Origin: Prevotella sp. E9-3
Lineage (GTDB): Bacteria; Bacteroidota; Bacteroidia; Bacteroidales; Bacteroidaceae
Assembly: GCF_022024015.1 (NCBI RefSeq)
Contig: NZ_CP091786.1
Span: forward strand, 1,302,001 to 1,366,000
Reading direction: 5' to 3'
Length of the DNA: 64,000 nt
In this document: positions 52,263 through 60,405 of the stretch, piece after piece
How the letters are laid out: each line of letters begins with the position of its first letter
How positions within the stretch are numbered: position 1 is the stretch's first letter
Notes under the pieces: generated by a model
Told to the model about the DNA's origin: nothing
The model's database searches: none
The model's input: only the letters and a program-made list of their open reading frames with translations
Translations under genes and position numbers: made by a program

Positions 52263-53438
52263 ATGTCGAAACCTATCTATATAATCGAGGAAAAAAAGCT
52301 CCGCCGCAACCTGAGTGTCATACAAGACGTGGCTCGCAGGGCCGACGTGGAAATCATCCTCGCCTTCAAGGCCTTCGCCCTGTGGAAGACATTCCCCATC
52401 ATCCGACAGTATATAGGCAGCACCACCGCCAGCTCGCTTTCCGAAGCCCGACTGGCCTACGAGGAGTTTGGCGCCAAGGCACACACCTTCTCGCCTGCCT
52501 ATACCGACGACGAGATAGACCAGATAGTCGGCTGCTCCAGTCACCTCACCTTCAACTCCCTCTCCCAGTACCAACGCTATCACGATAGGGTGAGGGGGAA
52601 GGCCTCGATAGGACTGCGCGTCAATCCCGAATATTCGGAAGTGGAAACCCTGCTCTACAACCCCTGCGCGCCAGGCACCCGCTTTGGCGTGTCGGCCGAC
52701 AAGCTGCCCCGGCAGTTGCCCCCCGATATAGAAGGCTTCCACTGCCACTGCCATTGCGAGAGCGGCGCCGACGTGCTTCAGCGAACCCTCAGGCATATAG
52801 AGGAAAAGTTCGGCCCCTGGTTCAAGCAGCTGAAATGGCTCAACCTGGGCGGCGGTCATCTTATGACCCGAAAGGACTACGACGTGGAACTGCTCGTCAG
52901 CATTCTCAACGGACTTCACGAACGCTATCCATGGCTCAAAATCATACTCGAGCCCGGCAGCGCCTTCGCCTGGCAGACAGGCCCGCTGGTGAGTCATGTG
53001 GTGGACGTAGTAGAAGACAAGGGCATCCGCACGGCCATCCTCGACGTCAGCTTCACCTGCCACATGCCCGACTGCCTCGAAATGCCATATCACCCCGAGG
53101 TGAGAGGCGCAAAGCTCGTAGAACAGAACGATAACCCTCAGCAGACAGATAATCCTCAACAGAACGAGGCCCCTCAGCAGACAGAGACCACATCGGGCGC
53201 CTACCGATTGGGAGGAAACAGCTGTCTGAGCGGCGACTTCATGGGATCGTGGATTTTCGACCACGAACTGCTGGTGGGCGAGGAAGTCATCTTCGAAGAC
53301 ATGATCCACTATACCACCGTCAAAACCAACATGTTCAACGGCATCACCCATCCCTCCATCGGAATGCTCCATCAGGACGGCACCCTCGAAGTGCTGCGCG
53401 AGTACGGATATGAAGACTATTGCAGTAGGATGGACTAA
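52263..53438 (+). CDS. nspC: Carboxynorspermidine decarboxylase
   Basis: 391 residues from ATG 52263 (a TTG nine bases earlier is less likely). A PLP-dependent alanine-racemase-type barrel with the lysine in LAFKAFALW (about 36-44), the glycine-rich LNLGGGHLMTRKDYD (about 198-212), ILEPGSAFAW, and C-terminal GNSCLSGDFMG with the active-site cysteine. The enzyme removes the carboxyl group from carboxyspermidine or carboxynorspermidine, the last step of the alternative spermidine route found in many gut bacteria. The dehydrogenase partner is not nearby. A 20-25-residue Gln/Asn/Pro-rich stretch (about 287-310) between VRGAKL and AYRLGGNSC looks inserted. Confidence 0.93.
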   Translation: MSKPIYIIEEKKLRRNLSVIQDVARRADVEIILAFKAFALWKTFPIIRQYIGSTTASSLSEARLAYEEFGAKAHTFSPAYTDDEIDQIVGCSSHLTFNSLSQYQRYHDRVRGKASIGLRVNPEYSEVETLLYNPCAPGTRFGVSADKLPRQLPPDIEGFHCHCHCESGADVLQRTLRHIEEKFGPWFKQLKWLNLGGGHLMTRKDYDVELLVSILNGLHERYPWLKIILEPGSAFAWQTGPLVSHVVDVVEDKGIRTAILDVSFTCHMPDCLEMPYHPEVRGAKLVEQNDNPQQTDNPQQNEAPQQTETTSGAYRLGGNSCLSGDFMGSWIFDHELLVGEEVIFEDMIHYTTVKTNMFNGITHPSIGMLHQDGTLEVLREYGYEDYCSRMD

Positions 53439-53476
53439 AAAAAAAGACTATCGCAGAGTCGGATGGACTAAAAAAA
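53413..53476. repeat. 32-bp tandem duplication at the nspC stop
   Basis: Units at 53413-53444 and 53445-53476, each containing GGATGGACTAAAAAA; the first holds the nspC stop codon. Confidence 0.9.
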
Positions 53477-53515
53477 CACCACCACAGCTTCAGCATTATA
53501 GACCACAAAAAAGAA

Positions 53516-54961
53516 ATGAACAAGAGCTTCTCCCCACATAAGGTTCGCCTCCGGATGCCCCACATCCTTCTCCTTGCCTTCAGCCTGCTGCTGGCCCTCG
53601 CTTCCTGCACCCAGGACGACCCCGCAGCCGACGAGCCAAGGATGCCCGGCATGCCCGAACAGCCAAGAGGACCCTTCGAACGGACGGTACTCATCTATAT
53701 GTCGGGCGAGAACAACCTCAGCTCCTATATTTCACAAGAACTGGTAGAACTGCGCCAAGGCTCGAAAGGAATAGGCAACAACGCCCTCGTGGTATATGTG
53801 GACGACGCCAAGACCTATTACGACGACAACCGGCAGGTGGTGCCCCATCTGCCCTACGTGCTCTGGATTCAGAATGGAGAAACCGTAGATTCCATGACCC
53901 TCGAAGCCGACTACCTGTCGTCCGACCCGCAGACCATGAGCCGCATACTCAACTACACCTCACAGTACTATCCCGCCAAGGAGTACGGCCTCGTGCTCTG
54001 GGGCCATTGCTCGGGATGGATCGTGGAAGACTCCCTTTCCGCTTCTACTACTAAGGCAGGCGCTTCCCTTCAGGCATCCGCTTCCCTTCAGGCCCAGCAG
54101 GCAGGCGAGGGTACAGGCAGTCGCCGCGCCTTCGGCATAGACAACGGGCAGAACCAGTCGTCGGTAGTAGGAAAATGGATGAACCTCTCAACACTCGCAT
54201 CCGTACTGCGCCAATGGCAGCACCTCAAATTCATCTTTGCCGACTGCTGCCAGTTCCAATGCATAGAGAGTGCCTACGAACTGAAAGACGTGGCCGACTA
54301 TATCATCGGTTCGCCTGCAGAAGTGCCAGCCGAGGGAGCACCCTACGTCACCCTCACCAAGGGACTCTTCGAACCGTCCGAACATTTCTACCAGACCATC
54401 GCCGACGCCTATTTCAAGCAGGTCAATCAAACCACCGTTTCCAACGGCGGATGGGACGGCATCTCCATCAGCGCCCAAACACCCATCTCGGTCGTCAAAA
54501 CCGAACATCTGCCACAACTGGCCCTGCAAACCAACGCCGCCCTGCACTCCTTCCTCCCCCTGGACGCAGGAGGCTATCCCTCCATGAAGGGACTCATATA
54601 CTATCGCGGCGACGTCAACAACCAGCGCGAAAACGTGATGTACGACATGAACGACTTCCTCCTCCGATATGCCGACTCACAGGCCTACCTCAGCTGGAAG
54701 CAGGCCTACGACCAGGTGGTGGTCTATCGGCTATATTCCAGAAACGGGTGGATGACCGCCGGACAGGTTTCTCCCTCGGTATTCAAGTACCTTTCCGACG
54801 AGCGTTATGGTGGCGTCAGCATGTTCGTGCCCCAAAACTCCTGGAACTCCTGGTACCTGCCCTACACCCTCTACGGCGTCAATTTCGAAGGCTACAACGC
54901 CAGCATCAAGCACACCGTCTGGTACCACGCCGCCGCCCTCCACGACTTCAACGGCTGGTAA
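53516..54961 (+). CDS. Clostripain-family (C11) cysteine peptidase lipoprotein
   Basis: 481 residues, lipobox ALASCTQD after a hydrophobic segment. The C11 catalytic pair is visible: His in VLWGHCSGW (about 161-169) and Cys in FIFADCCQFQC (about 239-249); TVLIYMSGENNLSSY (about 59-73) is the family's first strand. These are Arg/Lys-specific extracellular proteases or related enzymes. Between the two catalytic residues lies a low-complexity Ala/Ser/Gln/Lys stretch (about 173-200). It follows nspC by 77 bp that include a tandem duplication. No terminator is seen, only a triloop hairpin about 20 bp after the stop. Confidence 0.9.
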   Translation: MNKSFSPHKVRLRMPHILLLAFSLLLALASCTQDDPAADEPRMPGMPEQPRGPFERTVLIYMSGENNLSSYISQELVELRQGSKGIGNNALVVYVDDAKTYYDDNRQVVPHLPYVLWIQNGETVDSMTLEADYLSSDPQTMSRILNYTSQYYPAKEYGLVLWGHCSGWIVEDSLSASTTKAGASLQASASLQAQQAGEGTGSRRAFGIDNGQNQSSVVGKWMNLSTLASVLRQWQHLKFIFADCCQFQCIESAYELKDVADYIIGSPAEVPAEGAPYVTLTKGLFEPSEHFYQTIADAYFKQVNQTTVSNGGWDGISISAQTPISVVKTEHLPQLALQTNAALHSFLPLDAGGYPSMKGLIYYRGDVNNQRENVMYDMNDFLLRYADSQAYLSWKQAYDQVVVYRLYSRNGWMTAGQVSPSVFKYLSDERYGGVSMFVPQNSWNSWYLPYTLYGVNFEGYNASIKHTVWYHAAALHDFNGW

Positions 54962-54985
54962 ACCAGATTCATAGTTCATTAACTT

Positions 54986-55003
54986 TCGCAAGCTCCGCTT
55001 GCC
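54986..55003. other. Triloop hairpin after the C11 peptidase gene
   Basis: GCAAGC-TCC-GCTTGC, a 6-bp stem with a three-base loop and no T-run. It lacks the AGCG flanks of the ssrA/tRNA-Ser hairpins. Confidence 0.6.
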
Positions 55004-55020
55004 TTGAAGATAAAGGGAGA

Positions 55021-55080
55021 CAGAAGGAGACAGAAGGAGATAGAAGGAGACAGAAGGAGACAGAAGGAGATAGAAGGAGA
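55021..55080. repeat. Six 10-bp repeats with a 30-bp super-period
   Basis: YAGAAGGAGA six times without gaps; the first base runs C, C, T, C, C, T, so the true unit may be 30 bp, twice. A further partial unit precedes it. Confidence 0.95.
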
Positions 55081-55137
55081 TAAATGACAATAGTTTTTCT
55101 GCAGAATTACCACAGATGGAGTAATGTCCTCTATCTT

Positions 55138-55198
55138 CTGCCGCTGAAAAGCGGCTATCTACCTCTATCTACCTCTATCTTCGTAATATGCGAAACTT
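55138..55198 (-). repeat. 61-bp repeat element, copy 2
   Basis: Inverted copy of 51533-51593, with the same GCCGCTGAAAAGCGGC hairpin. In each case the element stands, in the same relative direction, after the 3' end of the neighbouring gene. Confidence 0.92.
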
Positions 55199-55241
55199 GA
55201 ATTATTCCAATTTCTTTCCCGCCAGCCAAAAAGAAACTTGT

Positions 55242-56558
55242 TTAATTCGCGTTACCGGCTATTACAACCTTGATTTTTGAAATGCGATGCTCGTCCATTT
55301 CAACCATTTCAAACTTCAAGTTCTTGAATTCCAGTATCTCGTGGGCAACAGGAAAGTCACCCTTCAACTCAAGCATCAGGCCCGCCAGCGTGTCGGCATC
55401 ACCCTGGACATCCTCAAACAATTCGGCGTCCAGATTCAGAATCTTACAGAAGTCCGACAATAGCGTCTTGCCCTCAAACACAAAAGTAGTGGGCGACAGG
55501 CGCACAAAGGTCTTCTCCTCCTCGTCGTATTCGTCGTTTATCTCGCCCACAATCTCCTCCAGAATGTCCTCAAGCGTAACCAGTCCGCTCGTGCCGCCAA
55601 ACTCATCAACCACGATGGCAATATGAACCTTATTCTCCTGAAAGTCGCGAAGCAAATCGTCAATCTTCTTCGTCTCGGGAACAAAATAGGGCGGGCGAAT
55701 CAACGACTGCCAACGAAACGTAGAAGGCTTAGACAAGTGGGGCAGCAGGTCCTTAATATAAAGAATGCCGCGCACCTGATCCATCGAGCCCTGATAGACC
55801 GGAATGCGCGAGTAGTTGTTCTCAACCACACACGCCAGTACGTCCGAGAATTGAGAACGGAAGTCGAGCGCCACAATATCCTGCCTACTGGTCATCACCT
55901 CCTTGGCCGTCTCGTCACCAAAGCGAACAATACCCTCCAGCATGTCCTTCTCTTCCTTCAGCTCGTCCTTGTCGGTCAGTTCAAGCGCCTGCTCCAAGTC
56001 GTCCATACTCAAGGCGTGGTTCTCCTTCTGAACAACCTTCTCGGCCAGAAAACCGGAACGTATCAGAATCGTGGCCAAAGGATAGAACATCCGGCGGAGC
56101 GATATAATGGTTCCTGCAAAAGTGCGGCAAACTGCCAGGGCATGCTGAGCGCAATACACCTTAGGCATGATTTCGCCAAACAGAAGCAGCAGGAAAGTAA
56201 GCAGAACCGTAATCACGATAAACTCTACCCAATAGGCATTACCAAAGCTTACCGTATGGGCAAAGAAATAGTTGCAAAGCATAATGATGGTCACATTCAC
56301 CAGATTGTTCGTAATAAGAATAGTGGCCAATGTGCGTTCAGAATCCTCGCGAAGCATAATGATACGGGCGTCGGCTTCGCTCTTCCCTTCATCGAGTTCG
56401 TTCAGGTCGGTAGGCGAAAGTGAGAAAAAGGCTATTTCCGATCCCGAGGCAAAACCCGATGCCAGTAGTAATAAGGCTGCAAGTGTGATAGAAATGATGG
56501 CTCCAAGGGAAGGAGCCATAAAGTCAATTTCGTTGAGTAGTTCTAAAAGATAGTCCAT
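55242..56558 (-). CDS. gldE: GldE-like CNNM/CBS-domain membrane protein
   Basis: 438 residues. An N-terminal CNNM transmembrane domain (about 15-190, three or four helices, ASGFASGSEIAFFSLSP and FGEIMPKVYCAQ) is followed by paired CBS domains (about 215-335, VMTSRQDIVALD, YSRIPVYQGSMDQVRGILYIKDLL, VVDEFGGTSGLVTLEDILEEIVGEI) and a CorC/HlyC C-terminal domain (about 350-435). GldE is the gliding-associated member in Bacteroidota; the family moves or senses divalent cations. Location directly after ssb supports the GldE label, since mutY-ssb-gldE order is common in the phylum. Confidence 0.88.
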   Translation of the reverse strand: MDYLLELLNEIDFMAPSLGAIISITLAALLLLASGFASGSEIAFFSLSPTDLNELDEGKSEADARIIMLREDSERTLATILITNNLVNVTIIMLCNYFFAHTVSFGNAYWVEFIVITVLLTFLLLLFGEIMPKVYCAQHALAVCRTFAGTIISLRRMFYPLATILIRSGFLAEKVVQKENHALSMDDLEQALELTDKDELKEEKDMLEGIVRFGDETAKEVMTSRQDIVALDFRSQFSDVLACVVENNYSRIPVYQGSMDQVRGILYIKDLLPHLSKPSTFRWQSLIRPPYFVPETKKIDDLLRDFQENKVHIAIVVDEFGGTSGLVTLEDILEEIVGEINDEYDEEEKTFVRLSPTTFVFEGKTLLSDFCKILNLDAELFEDVQGDADTLAGLMLELKGDFPVAHEILEFKNLKFEMVEMDEHRISKIKVVIAGNAN

Positions 56559-56585
56559 TTTAAATCCTCTCGCAAGTCTGAGACT

Positions 56586-57071
56586 TTAGAATGGCAGCTC
56601 CTCGTTATCGTTGGCCGAAAAATTATTGGCACTTGCCGAAGTATCGCCTGCCTGAGCGCTACCTGCCTGGGCATTACCAGTCGGATTGCTGCCGGCAGAA
56701 GGAACTGCGGCGGCAGAAGGAGCACCATTGCCCTGACTGGCAGGTTTAGGCGAAAGCAGTTCCATATTGTCAGCCCATATCTCGGTATAAAACTGGCGCT
56801 TGCCCTGCTTGTCGTCATACGAGGCATAATGAATGCGGCCTTCTATATAAATCTTGTCGCCTTTATGAACATAACGCTCTACTATCTCGGCCAGCTTCCT
56901 CCACAGAATCACGTTGTGCCACTCCGTACGGTCGGGCACCTGCGTACCATTCTGAAGGGTATAGCCACGCTCGGTGGTGGCCATCGTCAGTCGGGCTACT
57001 GCCTGTCCCTGGTCAACATAGCGTACTTCAGGATCGCGTCCAACATTACCTATCAGCATTACCTTGTTCAT
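56586..57071 (-). CDS. ssb: Single-stranded DNA-binding protein
   Basis: 161 residues. The OB-fold domain (about 1-110) opens MNKVMLIGNVGRDPEVRY and contains WHNVILWRKLAEIVERYVHKGDKIYIEGRI. A disordered Ala/Gly/Ser/Asn-rich linker leads to the acidic tip NDNEELPF, the usual protein-docking end. It coats single-stranded DNA during replication and repair. It is followed 27 bp later by gldE and preceded by a gene of unknown function with a 15-bp duplication in the gap. Confidence 0.97.
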   Translation of the reverse strand: MNKVMLIGNVGRDPEVRYVDQGQAVARLTMATTERGYTLQNGTQVPDRTEWHNVILWRKLAEIVERYVHKGDKIYIEGRIHYASYDDKQGKRQFYTEIWADNMELLSPKPASQGNGAPSAAAVPSAGSNPTGNAQAGSAQAGDTSASANNFSANDNEELPF

Positions 57072-57107
57072 AATCGGCTACTCCTTATTTTTTTTTCTTA
57101 TTCCTTT

Positions 57108-57137
57108 TCCTACTTGTCTGCTTCCTACTTGTCAGCT
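57108..57137. repeat. 15-bp tandem duplication before ssb
   Basis: TCCTACTTGTCTGCT and TCCTACTTGTCAGCT, adjacent, in the short gap upstream of ssb. Confidence 0.88.
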
Positions 57138-57143
57138 TCCTTC

Positions 57144-57698
57144 TTATTGTCCAACCATATCCTTGGCCATACCCATATAGCGGAACTTGAAGTTCTTTCC
57201 TTTGGCAGAAGGGAACTGGCTGCGGTCGTCAACACGCTGGCGCAAATGTTCAACAATACGGTTGTAGCAGTCAATACCCGAAATAGCACGTACCACAGCC
57301 ACGAAATGAGTGTCGCGATACTGGAACTTGCCTGTGCCGGGAACCATCTGTACACGCTTGAAGTCGATAGTGCCCTCATACCATCCGTCACGCTCCTCGT
57401 TCAGTTTCATTACCGTACTGTTAGCGCGGCCCTTCTCATTATTGGGGGCAGGGCGTACGGCACGCTTCTCCTTGAAGTCGGCCATAGTGGCTGCTTCGGT
57501 CTTGATGATAATAAAATATACGCGTGGACGAATCTTATAGCGTTTGGGGAAAAATACATCGCTGGCAGCATATTCACGAATATCGTTTTCCAAATCTGGG
57601 GTAATATCTATTTCGCCAATACTGCACAAAAAATCCAAAGCTTCATCGGCAGAACTAACCAATGTTTCTTTGTCGAAATACCTTAAATATAAATTCAT
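57144..57698 (-). CDS. Hypothetical protein upstream of ssb
   Basis: 184 residues from ATG 57698. The longer open frame runs back into tRNA-Gly and must be wrong. The protein begins MNLYLRYFDKETLVSSADEALDFL, continues with a small beta-rich domain (RPRVYFIIIKTEAATMADF, about 70-88; YRDTHFVAVVRAISGIDCYNRIVEHLRQRV, about 137-166) and ends KFRYMGMAKDMVGQ. Soluble, no signal peptide. I do not recognise a named family. Position before ssb and gldE and just after a tRNA cluster suggests a housekeeping gene of the phylum. Confidence 0.75.
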   Translation of the reverse strand: MNLYLRYFDKETLVSSADEALDFLCSIGEIDITPDLENDIREYAASDVFFPKRYKIRPRVYFIIIKTEAATMADFKEKRAVRPAPNNEKGRANSTVMKLNEERDGWYEGTIDFKRVQMVPGTGKFQYRDTHFVAVVRAISGIDCYNRIVEHLRQRVDDRSQFPSAKGKNFKFRYMGMAKDMVGQ

Positions 57699-57742
57699 AT
57701 TGAAGAGTACGATTGATGTTTTCCTATATAAACAAAAAAAAG

Positions 57743-57815
57743 AGCGGAAAACGGGACTCGGACCCGCGACCCCAACCTTGGCAAGGTTGTGCTCTACCAA
57801 CTGAGCTATTTCCGC
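57743..57815 (-). tRNA. tRNA-Gly (anticodon GCC), copy 1
   Basis: Minus strand GCGGAAATAGCTCAGTTGG start, anticodon loop TTGCCAA, T-arm GGGTCCGAGTCCC, acceptor TTTCCGC, discriminator T. 73 nt; sequence identical to the copy at 58086-58158. Confidence 0.97.
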
Positions 57816-57840
57816 AACTTATAACAAAAAAATAAAAAAG

Positions 57841-57924
57841 TGAAGAGGAGGAGACTCGAACTCCCACGTCGCAATTGACACTACCCCCTCAAAGTAGCGC
57901 GTCTACCAATTCCGCCACCTCTCC
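57841..57924 (-). tRNA. tRNA-Leu (anticodon GAG)
   Basis: Minus strand acceptor GGAGAGG with CCTCTTC (one G-T), anticodon loop TTGAGGG, long variable arm, T-arm around GAGTTCGAGTCTC. 84 nt. Confidence 0.95.
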
Positions 57925-57955
57925 AACATGAGAGTTAATCATGTTGAAAAAAGAG

Positions 57956-58037
57956 TGCCCAGAACAGGACTCGAACCTGCACGCCTCGCGGCACACGCAC
58001 CTGAAACGTGCGCGTCTACCAATTCCGCCACCTGGGC
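57956..58037 (-). tRNA. tRNA-Leu (anticodon CAG)
   Basis: Minus strand acceptor GCCCAGG with TCTGGGC, anticodon loop TTCAGGT, class II variable arm, T-arm CAGGTTCGAGTCCTG. 82 nt. Confidence 0.95.
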
Positions 58038-58085
58038 ATTTTACGAATGAACCCTCGTTCAAACGCTCTTTGTTTCAAAATGTGG

Positions 58086-58158
58086 AGCGGAAAACGGGAC
58101 TCGGACCCGCGACCCCAACCTTGGCAAGGTTGTGCTCTACCAACTGAGCTATTTCCGC
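58086..58158 (-). tRNA. tRNA-Gly (anticodon GCC), copy 2
   Basis: Identical to the copy at 57743-57815. First gene of the leftward Gly-Leu-Leu-Gly cluster, 53 bp after the promoter. Confidence 0.97.
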
Positions 58159-58210
58159 ATTATTTTCAAAGAAATTCAAGTTTCTTAGGCATCTCTCTCG
58201 ATTGCGGTTG

Positions 58211-58241
58211 CAAAGGTACTACTTTTTCTCAAACCGCCAAA
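58211..58241 (-). promoter_or_regulatory. Consensus promoter of the tRNA cluster
   Basis: Minus strand TTTG (58238-58241), 19 nt, TACCTTTG (58211-58218) followed by GCA. Confidence 0.8.
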
Positions 58242-58355
58242 ACTTTTCTAATTTTTTTTTGAGAAAAAGCAGAAACTTACAGGCACTCCCCACTCAATAT
58301 ACATTATTATATATAAAAAGTGCTAACTGGTAAAGACATTCAATATATTTTTTTG

Positions 58356-58363
58356 TACTTTTG
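58356..58363 (+). promoter_or_regulatory. -7 element of the GH25 gene
   Basis: TACTTTTG followed by GCA, 51 nt before the ATG; -33 box weak. Confidence 0.55.
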
Positions 58364-58414
58364 CAGAGTCAAACAAAATTTGCTCGTTTTGGAAAAGAAT
58401 AACGAATAATACTT

Positions 58415-59212
58415 ATGAAGAAGTTTACTATATTGCTGGCCTTGCTGATGGCCTTTCTTGCTATTGGTTCTGTTGATGCACAACGGTCAAAGAGTAGTCG
58501 GCGGAGTAAGGCACGTACCCACCGCGTGGTGAAGAAGAAAAAACGGAAGGCCCCTCAACGGCCGCCTACTATTCACGAAAACCCTTACGTGATGTGTGAG
58601 GATACTTGTGGGCACGTTCACGGAATCGATATGAGCCATTATCAGGGTGAAGTGTTCTGGGAAACGGTGGGCGACAACAGCAGGATGGCTTACGTCTATC
58701 TGAAAGCTACCGAAGGCGGCGACAGAATTGACTCCCGATATGAAGAGAATATCGAACTGGCTCATCGCTATGGGCTGAAAGTGGGCTCGTATCATTTTTT
58801 CCGTCCAAAAACGGATTTGGTGAAGCAGATGGCCAATTTCCGTACCCAATGTCTGCCTGGCGAACAAGACCTTATCCCCATGCTCGATGTGGAAAGCACG
58901 GGGGGGCTCGACTCGGAGGAGTTCTGCGATTCTCTGTTCCGCTTTCTGGACATGATGGAGGCTACTTATCATCAGAAACCTCTTATATATACTGGAAGAA
59001 ATTTCTACAACAAGCATCTTGTGGGAAAAATTGACGACTATCTGTTGATGATTGCTATGTACACCGATGAAGAGCCAGTATTGGCCGACGACCGCGACAT
59101 CTGTCTCTGGCAATATACGGCCAAGGGTCGCATCAACGGGGTAATAGGCTATGTGGATAAGAGTAGGTTTATGGGCAGTCACGGCCTGCGCGAATTGAAG
59201 TATAGGCGATAA
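58415..59212 (+). CDS. GH25-family lysozyme (muramidase), secreted
   Basis: 265 residues, signal peptide MKKFTILLALLMAFLAIGSVDA, then a strongly basic Arg/Lys/Ser segment (about 23-50). The GH25 barrel (about 68-260) shows GIDMSHYQGEVFWETV, YLKATEGGDRIDSRYEEN, SYHFFRP, the catalytic pair region PMLDVESTG (about 155-163) and CLWQYTAKGRI near the end. It cleaves the MurNAc-GlcNAc bond of peptidoglycan, probably in the periplasm for wall remodelling; the basic segment may bind the cell wall. Single gene, convergent with mnmA. Confidence 0.93.
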   Translation: MKKFTILLALLMAFLAIGSVDAQRSKSSRRSKARTHRVVKKKKRKAPQRPPTIHENPYVMCEDTCGHVHGIDMSHYQGEVFWETVGDNSRMAYVYLKATEGGDRIDSRYEENIELAHRYGLKVGSYHFFRPKTDLVKQMANFRTQCLPGEQDLIPMLDVESTGGLDSEEFCDSLFRFLDMMEATYHQKPLIYTGRNFYNKHLVGKIDDYLLMIAMYTDEEPVLADDRDICLWQYTAKGRINGVIGYVDKSRFMGSHGLRELKYRR

Positions 59213-59219
59213 CTTTCCT

Positions 59220-59253
59220 GCCTATTAATAATAGGCATCCATCAGATGCCTAT
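59220..59253. other. Two mutually exclusive hairpins between convergent genes
   Basis: GCCTATT-AAT-AATAGGC (59220-59236) and ATAGGCATC-CATCA-GATGCCTAT (59231-59253) share the AATAGGC strand, so only one can form. No T-run follows; the second reaches into the mnmA 3' end. Confidence 0.7.
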
Positions 59254-60327
59254 TTCTGCTGAACCGAAGCAACGGTGGTGCTGTTCGTCATAAACCACGC
59301 AGAACTGTCCTGGTGCTACGCCGTGAATGGGTGCGTCTGCATGCACGATAAAACCTTCTGAGGTGGTTTCGAGTGTGGCTGGCAGATAGTCGGGCGTGTG
59401 ACGGATTTTGAACGTGATGCGATGGGGTAGGGATTCATCTTCGTGCAAAGGTGTCAGGTAGTTGAAATCGTGGATAGAGAAGTTCTGCTTATAGGCCGTT
59501 TGCGGGTCGTAGCCATGACTAACGTATAGAATGTTCTTGTCAACATCTTTCTTTACCACAAACCAAGGACCGCCGCCAAATCCCATTCCCTTGCGCTGGC
59601 CTATGGTGTGGAACCACAATCCTTTGTGCTTTCCAATCAGACGGCCCGTTTCCAGTTCAATCACATCGCCAGGCTGTTCGCCTAGGAAGCGGCGGATATA
59701 GTCGTTATAATTTATCTTTCCGAGGAAACAAATGCCCTGCGAGTCCTTTCGCTTAGCGTTTACTAAATGCTCGCGCTCAGCTATTTGGCGTACTTCGTCT
59801 TTTACAAAGTGGCCTATGGGGAAGAGGGCTTTTTTCAGTTGCCAATCGCTAATCTGAGCCAGAAAATCGGTCTGGTCCTTTACCGGATCGGGACTGGTAG
59901 TGAGCCATTTGCGTCCTTCTTCGTCTATTTCTGTCTGCGCATAGTGACCCGTGGCTATCAAGTCGTAGTCGTGTCCTCGCTTTTCGTGGAAGGCTCCAAA
60001 CTTGATGAGTCGGTTGCACATCACGTCGGGATTGGGCGTCAGGCCAGCTTTCACTTTTTCCATCGTGTAGCGTGTCACCTGATTCCAATACTCCTTATGA
60101 CAATCGACAACCTCCAGTTTGCATCCGTATTTATGGGCTACGGCCGTGGCCATTTCCATATCTTCTTCAGATGTGCAGTCCCATTCCTCATCCTCTTCCG
60201 GACCAATCTTGATATAGAAACAATCGGGTTTCTGGCCCATTGAGGCAAGCTCATGAACAACTACGGCACTATCTACGCCGCCCGACAACAATACTGCTAT
60301 ACGCTTATCCTTGAGGTTTTCTTTCAT
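59242..60327 (-). CDS. mnmA: tRNA-specific 2-thiouridylase
   Basis: 361 residues. The PP-loop IAVLLSGGVDSAVV (about 10-23), the catalytic cysteines in NPDVMCNRLIKFG (about 98-110) and SQGICFLG (about 197-204), and the C-terminal beta-barrel (VAPGQFCVVYD) are those of MnmA. It thiolates U34 of tRNA-Lys, -Glu and -Gln. Length is standard. Last gene of a leftward manC-fcl-mnmA string; the 46-bp gap to fcl consists largely of 28-bp repeats. Confidence 0.95.
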   Translation of the reverse strand: MKENLKDKRIAVLLSGGVDSAVVVHELASMGQKPDCFYIKIGPEEDEEWDCTSEEDMEMATAVAHKYGCKLEVVDCHKEYWNQVTRYTMEKVKAGLTPNPDVMCNRLIKFGAFHEKRGHDYDLIATGHYAQTEIDEEGRKWLTTSPDPVKDQTDFLAQISDWQLKKALFPIGHFVKDEVRQIAEREHLVNAKRKDSQGICFLGKINYNDYIRRFLGEQPGDVIELETGRLIGKHKGLWFHTIGQRKGMGFGGGPWFVVKKDVDKNILYVSHGYDPQTAYKQNFSIHDFNYLTPLHEDESLPHRITFKIRHTPDYLPATLETTSEGFIVHADAPIHGVAPGQFCVVYDEQHHRCFGSAEIGI

Positions 60328-60335
60328 TCTAATTC

Positions 60336-60405
60336 CTTCTACCAGTCAATTCACCAGATTTCTCTTCTATCAGTCAATTCACCAGACTTTCCTTATACCA
60401 GTCAA
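60336..60405. repeat. 28-bp tandem repeats at the fcl/mnmA junction
   Basis: Units at 60336-60363 and 60364-60391 and half a unit (60392-60405) that is fcl coding sequence. Core CAGTCAATTCACCAGA. The middle unit contains the fcl stop codon. Confidence 0.9.

Noticed and set aside
52230..53372. A 380-codon frame antisense to nspC
   Set aside because: nspC is unmistakable on the other strand; the antisense frame has no recognisable motif or ribosome-binding site.
54175..55083. A 302-codon basic frame over the C11 peptidase gene ending in the 10-bp repeats
   Set aside because: Shadow of the peptidase gene; the repeat-coded RRQKETEGD tail is only the purine tract in another frame.
57699..57800. 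N-terminal extension of the gene upstream of ssb
   Set aside because: The extension would translate tRNA-Gly; the ATG at 57698 is the sensible start.
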